DNA of 23,649 nt from Bacteroidales bacterium UBA5349. Its GTDB lineage: Bacteria > Bacteroidota > Bacteroidia > Bacteroidales > Tenuifilaceae. The stretch covers positions 1 to 23,649 of the forward strand of contig DHQB01000024.1 in NCBI GenBank assembly GCA_002410065.1, read 5' to 3'. Positions 16,692 through 23,649 of this stretch are shown here, one piece after another (position 1 is the first letter of the stretch; every line of letters begins with the position of its first letter). The notes beneath the pieces were generated by a model. It was not told where the DNA came from. It did no database searches and saw nothing but the letters and a program-made list of their open reading frames with translations. Made by a program: the position numbers and the translations under genes.

Positions 16692-17532
16692 AACAATTTT
16701 TTCTTTTGTCCTTATATTAATTAGCACTTCCTGTTACAGGGAGTTTAGCATAGAGCCACCGGTTTGTAATAACTGCAACCAGCCGGTGGTGCTGTGTTTT
16801 ATAACACCAGGTAGTACTGTAAAAGCATATGTTACAATATCTTCGTCTTTTGTAATGCCACTTGATTCGAATAGAAGAGAGTTTATGGGTAGTTTGTTAA
16901 TCACTTCTTCAAATGGTAGTTTTATTGAATTAGAGAAATCGCAAGATAACCCACTTTGGTTTGTTGACGAGAGTTCATCTTTCCAAATTATTAAAGGGGA
17001 AAAATATTTTTTAAGTGTTATTGATGTAAATAGACGTGTGATTAGCGTAGCAGAAGCTGTAGTGCCTGAAAAAGCAGATAGTATGATTTACTGTAAATAT
17101 GCCAGTTTTTCTGAAGATGGACAGGAAAGTCAGTACACTGTAAAAGCAAAATGGGAGAGAAAAAATCGTTTTAATAATATTTTAGGCTATGCAGTTGTGT
17201 ATAATCCCTTAGAAGTCCCTTCTTCCTTGAGTTTAGACTATGATTCTAACCAAATTCAAGTTAATGATAGTATTTTTGAGTATGTAATAGCTGATTACTG
17301 GTGTTATAAATCCTATTTTACTCTTTTTACATTAAACGAATCGTTTGATTCTTATATGAGTAGTTACATTATTTTTTATGATCTTGGAATTGATGTGTCA
17401 TTCCAAGATTTAATGAATACATATAATGGAATTATTCCAGAATATACAAATTTCGATAATTCTTTAGGTGTTTTTGGAGCATATTTAACAGATACAATAT
17501 CAGCTCTTAACCCATATCCTAGCCCTTATTAG
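16684..17532 (+). CDS. DUF4249 lipoprotein
   Basis: A 282-aa lipoprotein. The signal peptide ends in the lipobox S-T-S-C with Cys17; two more cysteines follow in a C-N-N-C motif near residue 28. Residues about 30-130 show the DUF4249 pattern: a strand with V-V-L-C-F-I-T-P-G, V-x-A-Y-V-T-I-S-S-S, a second strand G-S-L-L-I-T-S-S-N-G-S, then F-Q-I-I-K-G-E-K-Y-F-L-S-V, and a proline-containing P-E-K-A-D-S. In Bacteroidota, DUF4249 proteins are typically encoded next to TonB-dependent receptors with a carboxypeptidase-like N-terminal domain, as here, and are thought to be their outer-membrane partners. It overlaps the upstream lipoprotein gene by 8 bases. The ligand is unknown. Confidence 0.85.
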   Translation: MNKTIFSFVLILISTSCYREFSIEPPVCNNCNQPVVLCFITPGSTVKAYVTISSSFVMPLDSNRREFMGSLLITSSNGSFIELEKSQDNPLWFVDESSSFQIIKGEKYFLSVIDVNRRVISVAEAVVPEKADSMIYCKYASFSEDGQESQYTVKAKWERKNRFNNILGYAVVYNPLEVPSSLSLDYDSNQIQVNDSIFEYVIADYWCYKSYFTLFTLNESFDSYMSSYIIFYDLGIDVSFQDLMNTYNGIIPEYTNFDNSLGVFGAYLTDTISALNPYPSPY

Positions 17533-17839
17533 TTTAAAAATATGATGTTGTATTAGGATAAGACTAAGTAAACTGTGCTTTGTATTTTGTTTATCTATCA
17601 TAGCCAATTCCTTTGAATAGTAGTAAATGGTCTAGATCTAAAAGATTGTACAAGACTTTCACGAATTCTATTTTTTTTATATATACTGATTTCTGATGTC
17701 TCTATACAGAGTAATAATGCAAAATATTACACAAAAGAAAAAAACGTTTGGGCAATTCTTCCATTGGTGGCATATATAAATGGAATTGTCTGTGTAAGAT
17801 CTTCAAAAATTGGGCAACTGCTAATTAGATTATAACAGT
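17533..17839. other. Gap between DUF4249 and TonB receptor, with an ATG-less open frame
   Basis: A 307-base stretch with no normal gene. On the plus strand one frame stays open from 17617 to the TAA at 17833-17835, 4 bases before the receptor ATG, but it holds no ATG, and its only TTG and GTG come late. Its predicted peptide has a coding-like middle (about S-N-N-A-K-Y-Y-T-K-E-K-N-V-W, then a hydrophobic segment). A gene remnant is possible; chance is not excluded. No strong terminator or promoter was seen. Confidence 0.35.
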
Positions 17840-20227
17840 ATGGGGTTTAAACGATTATTATCTCTTCATTTTTTAATCTCTTTTAATATTTGTGTTGCTT
17901 TATCACAACCATTCTTTTTCGTTGTATCGGGTAAAGTTATAGATGCAGATACTGAACTAGAAATTGAAGGAGCAAAAGTAAGTTTACCAGTTTTAAGTAA
18001 AACTTTTCAAACAAATTCGGATGGCACCTTTAAATTCGCATTATCGCAAGGAGCCTATTTTATTGAAGTAGAGAAAAATGAATATCAACTTTTACAAGTA
18101 AACATAGATTTAAGACGTGATACTTTTCTTTTAATTAATTTAAAAACAGAAATAAAGCAAACAATGCTTGATGAGATAGTAATTGTGGGAAATAGAAAAG
18201 TAAAAATTGAAGAATTAAATTCAGGCTTAACAACTCTTTCGCAGATAGATGTTCAAAATATTCCAACATTAGGGGGAGAGAAGGATATTGTAAAAGGAAT
18301 TCAATCTTTGCCTGGAGTACAGCAAAGTTTTGAGAGTTCTGCTGGGTTAGTTGTTAGAGGAGGTTCGCCCGACCAAAATTTATACCTTCTAGATAACGTA
18401 AGGATTTATAATACAAATCATTGTTTTGGCCTTTTATCTTCATATAATCCTTCAATGGTTAAAAGTGTAGACTTTTATAGAGGTGGTTTTCCTTCTAAAT
18501 TCAGCGGATTTGTTTCAAGTGTACTGGACGTAAAATCAAAAAATGGAGTTCCTGATAGAATTGAAGGTTCCATAGATCTTGGTTTAATATCGAGTTCGGC
18601 GAATTTTTCAAGTAAAATATCAGATAATGGAGGAATAATTATCTCTGGGAGAAGAACTTTTCTTGATTTATTATCAAAAATCGAAACGGATCAAGGACTT
18701 ATTCCTTATAAATTCTTTGATTTCTCTACAAAGCTAATTTATAAATCTAGAAAGCATCTTTTTAACTTGCTATATTCAACGTCTAAAGATGTTATGGTTT
18801 TTGATCAGGGAAATAAGCTAGGTAATAAGGGTAATGTTTTCACTAATAAATGGGGGACTGATTTAGTTTCTTTTTCTATAGAATCTTCATTCACCAACGA
18901 AATAAGCAATGAACTTCAAATATACTATAGTGATTATAAGTTTAGCTCATTAAATGAATACTATGGGTCAAATTCAACCATAGACTTTTCGTCCGAAATA
19001 ATATCCTCTATATCAACTCTTGGCTTTTCCAACAATACCCAGACTAAATTATCTGAAAATTTGAAGTTTTCATTTGGAGGAAATGTACTCAAACACTTTT
19101 ACAAACCAGCTTATATAGTGGGCATGGACAGTTCAAAAACGATTGAGTATTCTTATATTCCCAATGCGAATGTGATTGAATCTGGCTTTTTTGGGGAATC
19201 CAAATTAAATCTACCCTTTGAGTTTTCATTAATGTCAGGAATTCGTTATGATATTTTCATTCGTTCTTCACATACAAACGCCTATTTACAAGGTAGATTT
19301 TTGTTGCAAAAAAAAATTTACGAAAATTTATTTTTAAAATTCTCATTCACTCAAAACATACAAGGTTCCCATTACCTGTCAAATTCAGGCATGGGGGTTC
19401 CTGTTGATGTTTGGCTCCCGTCAGTTGAAATATTCCCAGAACAGAAAGCTTGGCAATTTACTGCCGGAATCTATTCCTCTATTTCAGATTACACCTTTAC
19501 TTTAGAGTGTTTTTATAAAAAAATGAATAATATTATTACTTACAAGGATGGCCATAGTTCTGCAGATTTTTTGCTTAGTTATAATAATTCAAATCTTTCT
19601 TGGGGAAAGTCTATTGCACAAGGTAGAGGAGAATCAAAAGGTGTTGAGTTTTTTTTAGAAAAACCCAGCGGTCGACTTACTGGATGGTTTAGTTATACAC
19701 TATCTTGGGCTACGAATAAGTTTGAAATGATAAATAATGGTAAAGAGTATTGGTCGCCTTATGATAGGCGTCATGTGCTAAGTATTGTATTTTCCTATAA
19801 ACTATTAAAAAAATGGAGAGCTAATATTAATTGGCAGTTTATGTCGGGACAGCCGGTTACATTGCCGATATACTATTACCTTATTGAAAACAATGAAATT
19901 ATTAACGGATCATCTTTTGGTGAAAATGTTACTTTAGTATGGGGGTATGGAGAACGTAACAATAGTCGAATGATACCTACTCATCATCTAGACATTAGTT
20001 TTAAGAGGGAGATTAATAAAGAAAAATTTAAGGGTAGCATCGAAGTTGGGTGCTATAATGTTTACGGTAGAAAAAATCCATATTACTATTTTGGAAAAAT
20101 TGAAATAAATGAAAATGGGGATAAATATGGAGCATTAAAAGCTGTTTCAATTTTTCCTGCAATACCTTATTTCAGTTTTAAATGGTATCCTTTTAGCACT
20201 TTCAATAAATTGAATAAATTGCAATAG
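17840..20227 (+). CDS. TonB-dependent outer-membrane receptor with carboxypeptidase-regulatory-like domain
   Basis: A 795-aa outer-membrane receptor. A signal peptide (about 1-22) is followed by a CarboxypepD_reg-like beta domain (about 28-105; S-G-K-V-I-D-A-D-T, N-S-D-G-T-F-K-F), then a plug domain (about 120-235) with S-L-P-G-V-Q near 156 and the plug signature V-V-R-G-G-S-P-D-Q-N (about 171-180), and finally a long beta-barrel to the C-terminus. It is of normal length for this class. Such receptors take up large or scarce substrates with energy from TonB-ExbBD; the DUF4249 lipoprotein just upstream is the usual partner. A 307-base gap separates the two genes. The coding DNA is plainly more A+T-rich than the A2M and tricorn genes. 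The substrate cannot be told. Confidence 0.93.
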   Translation: MGFKRLLSLHFLISFNICVALSQPFFFVVSGKVIDADTELEIEGAKVSLPVLSKTFQTNSDGTFKFALSQGAYFIEVEKNEYQLLQVNIDLRRDTFLLINLKTEIKQTMLDEIVIVGNRKVKIEELNSGLTTLSQIDVQNIPTLGGEKDIVKGIQSLPGVQQSFESSAGLVVRGGSPDQNLYLLDNVRIYNTNHCFGLLSSYNPSMVKSVDFYRGGFPSKFSGFVSSVLDVKSKNGVPDRIEGSIDLGLISSSANFSSKISDNGGIIISGRRTFLDLLSKIETDQGLIPYKFFDFSTKLIYKSRKHLFNLLYSTSKDVMVFDQGNKLGNKGNVFTNKWGTDLVSFSIESSFTNEISNELQIYYSDYKFSSLNEYYGSNSTIDFSSEIISSISTLGFSNNTQTKLSENLKFSFGGNVLKHFYKPAYIVGMDSSKTIEYSYIPNANVIESGFFGESKLNLPFEFSLMSGIRYDIFIRSSHTNAYLQGRFLLQKKIYENLFLKFSFTQNIQGSHYLSNSGMGVPVDVWLPSVEIFPEQKAWQFTAGIYSSISDYTFTLECFYKKMNNIITYKDGHSSADFLLSYNNSNLSWGKSIAQGRGESKGVEFFLEKPSGRLTGWFSYTLSWATNKFEMINNGKEYWSPYDRRHVLSIVFSYKLLKKWRANINWQFMSGQPVTLPIYYYLIENNEIINGSSFGENVTLVWGYGERNNSRMIPTHHLDISFKREINKEKFKGSIEVGCYNVYGRKNPYYYFGKIEINENGDKYGALKAVSIFPAIPYFSFKWYPFSTFNKLNKLQ

Positions 20228-20503
20228 TATTATTCCTTTCCAACTTCTTTCTATTTGGTTAACAGGCTGAAGGCAACGAAAATCTCCATTTAACGGCTTG
20301 CCATAAACCACTGTTTATTACCATTAAATATCTAACTTATCTTTACTTATAAAGACTATTGTATTTTTTAAGTGGTTATCTCTGAATACTACTACCTTTA
20401 AGTTAAACCAAACATCTATTTTCCTGTCTTAATAATTGTTTCTATAAGATAGTGGTTAACATTCTTTTTATTAATCATAATTTCTTCACTAAAATATCAT
20501 CAT
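20228..20503. promoter_or_regulatory. Upstream region of the tricorn-like protease
   Basis: No gene is visible in these 276 bases. A near-consensus -7 box TATCTTTA (20338-20345) could drive the protease gene. A weak hairpin GGCAA...TTGCC lies at about 20270-20302 and could help end transcription after the TonB receptor. Neither is strong. Confidence 0.3.
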
Positions 20504-23500
20504 ATGAAAAAGCATGCTCTTCTTTTAGGCTTAATTATCTTGATACTACCTGTTGTTGCTCAAGACAATGCCGCATGGTTGCGATATCCATCCATATCGC
20601 CCGATGGCACCGAAATTGTTTTTAGCTATAAGGGCGATTTGTATAAAGTTGCCTCAACTGGTGGCACAGCTACACCACTAACAATTCATGAGGCGCACGA
20701 CTTTATGCCCGTTTGGAGCCCTAATGGGAAGCAAATTGCCTTTGCGAGCGATCGGTTTGGTAATTTTGATGTGTATATCATGCCTGCCTCTGGTGGAACA
20801 GCACAGCGGCTCACCTACAACTCCGCCAACGATTATCCTTGGGATTTTACTGTGGACGGAAAAAGCGTGATTTACAGCTCTGGAAGAAATGATTTAAGCA
20901 CCTCGGTTCGTTTTCCCAATAAAACCCTTTATGGCAAGTTGTATTCAGTTCCTGTTGAGGGTGGAAGAAATATCCTTATCTCCAGTGCTGGTTTCCAGAA
21001 TGCACACTTCAATAAGCAGGGCAACCAAATTATTTTTCAGGATAGAAAAGGCTATGAGGATGAGTGGCGTAAGCATCACATATCATCAGTTACTCGCGAT
21101 ATCTGGCTTTACGATATTAAGAGTGAGAAATTCACAATGTTGAGCAATTTTGAGGGAGAAAATCGGGAACCCCTTTTTGCTCCCGATAACAACTCCTTTT
21201 ACTACCTCAGCGAAAAGAGTGGCGATCAGAATATTTTTAACCGTTCACTTGGTGATAATCCCACTGAGAGTCAACTTACCCAGTTTAAGGATCATCCTGT
21301 TAGGCACCTAAGCGTATCTGAAAAAAACATACTATGCTTTACATGGAATGGCGATATATACACGCTTTCGGTAGGTGGACAGCCAAATAAAATCAAAGTC
21401 AATATCCCTTTTGATATTAGAGGAAATGAGGAGAAGATTGTATCCGTGAGCAATGGAGCCTCCGAAATGGCACTCTCACCAAACGGCAAGGAGATTGCTT
21501 TTGTTTTTCGAGGAGAAGTTTTTGTTACCTCCGTTGAGGGCAAAACCACCAAAAGAATTACCAACTCGCCAGTTCAAGAAAGAATGCTAAGTTGGGATCC
21601 CGAGGGCAGGGCGATTTACTACTCCAAGGAGCAAGGCGAGAGTTGGGATATACATAAAGCATCCATTGTACGAAGCGAGGAACCCTACTTTTTTGCTTCC
21701 ACATTAATTAAAGAAGAGGCAGTAATTGCCACCGATAAGGAGGAGTTTCAACCAGTTGTTTCACCCGACGGAAAAGAGATTGCCTACCTTGAGGACAGAA
21801 ATATTGTGAGGGTGTTTAATCTTGAGAACAAAACATCCAGAACTATAGTTCCGGCAGGTCAGAACTTCTCATATGCCGATGGCGATCAGGACTTTATTTG
21901 GAGTCTTGATAGCAAACAACTAGTTGTTAAAAATTCTATGGGTATTTACGGAGCATCTTACCTAGTTGCTTACGATGCAAAGAACCCGGGAGAAGGCACA
22001 AAATTAACCAATAGTGGATTTTCCGATGGCAGACCCCTTTGGGCAATGGATGGAAAAGCCATGCTTTGGGTTAATGATAAGGATGGAAAAAGGCCTCTGG
22101 CCTACCAAGGTGCCAAAGAGGTTGATATTTATGCAATGTTCTTTGATAAGGCAGCATTTGATCGGTTTATGCTAAGCAAGGAGGAGTTTGATCTTATTAA
22201 AGAAAAAGAGGACAAAGAAAAAGACAAGAATAAGGAAGCGGACAAGGATAAGGATGACGGCAAAAAAAAGGATAAGGTTGATAAGAAAAAGCCAACAACC
22301 CCCGACTGGAACCCTAACTTTGACAACGTTGAGGATTGGAGAATAAAACTAACTCCAGGCTCAATAAACCTTGCTAGCTACCAAATCTCTCCAAAGGGCG
22401 ACAAGCTCTATTTTATAGCTCGTTTCGAAAAAGACTATGATGTTTGGGAGGTTGACACAAGGACCAAGGAGTTAAAATCGTTGGCTAAGATTGGCTCAAG
22501 GGGCGGACAAATGGAGATAACTAAGGATGGTGACAACCTATTTGTTATGGCAAACGGACGAATTCAAAAAATTGAGACTAAAGCAGGAAAGGTAAGCCCA
22601 GTGAGCATTAATGCCGAAATGGTTCTGGATGCAGCCGCAGAACGAGAGTATATTTTTCATCATGCTTGGAGGCAGGTAAAGCGGAAGTTCTATGATACTA
22701 ACCTACATGGGATTGATTGGGATATGTACCGTGAGAGCTATGCAAAATTTCTTCCTCACATTAACAACAATTACGATTTTCAGGAACTTCTAAGTGAACT
22801 CCTGGGCGAACTTAACGGTTCGCATACTGGAGGAAGATACTCGCCCCGCCCCGAGAATGGTGATGCCACTGCTTCGCTTGGCCTTTTCTACGACGAAAAA
22901 ATAGGAGGCAATGGTCTAAAAATTACTGAGGTAATTAAGGGTGGACCACTCGATAAAGCTGAAAGTAAGATTACAGCAGGAAATATAATTGAAAAAATTG
23001 ATGGAGAAGCAATTGACAACCAAATAGATTGGAACAAATTACTGAACAGAAAAGCCGATAATAATGTGCTCTTGAGCGTATTCGATCCAGCATCAGGGAA
23101 ACGATGGGATGAGATAGTGAAACCCATCTCAAACGGTGAGGAGAACAACTTACTTTACAATCGTTGGGTTGAAACCATGCGTAAGATGACAGAGGAACTA
23201 AGCGGAGGACGAATTGGTTACGTACATGTTAGGGGAATGAACGATTATAGTTTCCGTACAGTTTACGACGAAGTAAAAGGGAAAAATGCTGATAAGGAGG
23301 CGCTTATTGTTGACACACGTTTTAATGGTGGAGGTTGGTTGCACGAAGATCTCTCAAACTTCCTCGATGGAAAACCCTATGCTACATTCAGACCATACGG
23401 TTTTGTAACCAGAGGTGGGGAGCCTCAAGACAAGTGGTCAAAACCAAGTGTCGTTCTAATGAGCGAGGGAAATTACAGTGATGCTCACCTTTTTCCCTAT

Positions 23501-23649
23501 GCCTATAGAGCCAAAGAAATTGGAAAACTTATTGGAATGCCCGTTCCAGGAACAGGAACAGCCGTATGGTGGGAAACGCAAATTGACCCTACAATTGTTT
23601 TTGGAATCCCAATGATTGCCGTATGGGGCATTAAAGAGAATAGAGCACT
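20504..23649 (+). CDS. Tricorn-like S41 family protease (3' end cut by window)
   Basis: The frame is open from the ATG at 20504 to the window edge, 1,048 codons, with the stop outside. Residues 1-19 are a signal peptide ending V-V-A-Q. Beta-propeller repeats follow (about 20-560) with repeated I-S-P-D-G / S-P-N-G-K turns, as in TolB and tricorn proteins. Residues about 566-600 are a Lys/Asp/Glu-rich low-complexity linker. The tricorn core then shows a Ser-His pair, N-G-S-H-T-G-G (Ser773-His774), a PDZ domain (about 790-860), and the S41 catalytic domain with the nucleophile serine in G-N-Y-S-D-A-H (Ser992). The 219-residue distance matches the S745-H746 to S965 spacing of archaeal tricorn. 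The last catalytic glutamate should lie just beyond the edge. Members degrade oligopeptides; here export is predicted, so the site of action is periplasm or outside. Confidence 0.93.
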   Translation, partial: MKKHALLLGLIILILPVVAQDNAAWLRYPSISPDGTEIVFSYKGDLYKVASTGGTATPLTIHEAHDFMPVWSPNGKQIAFASDRFGNFDVYIMPASGGTAQRLTYNSANDYPWDFTVDGKSVIYSSGRNDLSTSVRFPNKTLYGKLYSVPVEGGRNILISSAGFQNAHFNKQGNQIIFQDRKGYEDEWRKHHISSVTRDIWLYDIKSEKFTMLSNFEGENREPLFAPDNNSFYYLSEKSGDQNIFNRSLGDNPTESQLTQFKDHPVRHLSVSEKNILCFTWNGDIYTLSVGGQPNKIKVNIPFDIRGNEEKIVSVSNGASEMALSPNGKEIAFVFRGEVFVTSVEGKTTKRITNSPVQERMLSWDPEGRAIYYSKEQGESWDIHKASIVRSEEPYFFASTLIKEEAVIATDKEEFQPVVSPDGKEIAYLEDRNIVRVFNLENKTSRTIVPAGQNFSYADGDQDFIWSLDSKQLVVKNSMGIYGASYLVAYDAKNPGEGTKLTNSGFSDGRPLWAMDGKAMLWVNDKDGKRPLAYQGAKEVDIYAMFFDKAAFDRFMLSKEEFDLIKEKEDKEKDKNKEADKDKDDGKKKDKVDKKKPTTPDWNPNFDNVEDWRIKLTPGSINLASYQISPKGDKLYFIARFEKDYDVWEVDTRTKELKSLAKIGSRGGQMEITKDGDNLFVMANGRIQKIETKAGKVSPVSINAEMVLDAAAEREYIFHHAWRQVKRKFYDTNLHGIDWDMYRESYAKFLPHINNNYDFQELLSELLGELNGSHTGGRYSPRPENGDATASLGLFYDEKIGGNGLKITEVIKGGPLDKAESKITAGNIIEKIDGEAIDNQIDWNKLLNRKADNNVLLSVFDPASGKRWDEIVKPISNGEENNLLYNRWVETMRKMTEELSGGRIGYVHVRGMNDYSFRTVYDEVKGKNADKEALIVDTRFNGGGWLHEDLSNFLDGKPYATFRPYGFVTRGGEPQDKWSKPSVVLMSEGNYSDAHLFPYAYRAKEIGKLIGMPVPGTGTAVWWETQIDPTIVFGIPMIAVWGIKENRA
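22195..22305 (+). repeat. Lys/Asp/Glu low-complexity tract in tricorn-like protease
   Basis: About 36 codons in which lysine, aspartate and glutamate alternate with few other residues, encoded largely by A and G (runs of AAG/AAA/GAC/GAT). It lies between the propeller part and the core and should be a flexible, highly charged linker. Such inserts occur in many Bacteroidota tricorn-like proteins, so it is a normal variable element rather than a defect. Confidence 0.75.

Noticed and set aside
17717..17779. 20-codon ATG-started frame between DUF4249 and the TonB receptor
   Set aside because: It is very short, has no clear ribosome-binding site, and overlaps a longer coding-like open frame.
1..23649. 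tRNA, rRNA, CRISPR arrays, insertion sequences, integrases and phage genes
   Set aside because: I looked for these by eye on both strands and saw none; the only mobile-looking candidate is the GC-rich element at 15541-15735.

Overview
The window comes from a member of the Bacteroidota, probably a Bacteroidales/Marinilabiliales-type or related lineage. The evidence is an A+T-rich genome, many lipoproteins with Bacteroidota-type lipoboxes, several TAnnTTTG (-7 box) promoter candidates, a TonB-dependent receptor with an N-terminal carboxypeptidase-regulatory-like domain next to a DUF4249 lipoprotein, and a long tricorn-type S41 protease. The lineage below phylum is inference. No tRNA, rRNA, CRISPR array, transposase, integrase or phage gene was seen.

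Layout: (a) 361-2248, plus strand: a compact operon of a duplicated DUF4389 membrane protein, a small DUF4870-like membrane protein and a membrane-anchored M48 zinc protease. (b) 2393-3355, minus strand: a bile acid:sodium symporter (BASS/SBF) family transporter, convergent with the operon. (c) 3574-5894, minus strand: three exported proteins of little-known function, two lipoproteins and one NADase-type glycan-binding-domain-like protein; the last two overlap by 4 bases. (d) 6414-14193, plus strand: a 1,821-aa alpha-2-macroglobulin lipoprotein with a thioester motif, overlapping by 20 bases a complete penicillin-binding protein 1C (pbpC). This is the classic bacterial A2M-PBP1C pair, thought to trap invading proteases while the partner repairs peptidoglycan. 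(e) 14594-14932: a small lipoprotein with a Bor-like outline. (f) 14933-15764: a long non-coding stretch ending in a conspicuous GC-rich, hairpin-bearing element (about 15541-15735). (g) 15765-20227, plus strand, visibly more A+T-rich than the flanks: a lipoprotein with a cysteine-rich C-terminal part, a DUF4249 lipoprotein and a TonB-dependent receptor, probably one surface uptake or display unit. (h) 20504 to the window end: a tricorn-like S41 protease, nearly complete but cut by the window edge.

Most genes act in the cell envelope: wall synthesis and protection (A2M/PbpC), outer-membrane uptake (TonB receptor/DUF4249), envelope or peptide proteolysis (M48, tricorn) and exported proteins of unknown role. 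The part with least ready explanation is the 14933-17839 segment: the GC-rich putative structured element or dispersed repeat, a lipoprotein gene with a 30-base tandem duplication over its lipobox, and an ATG-less open frame between DUF4249 and the TonB receptor.
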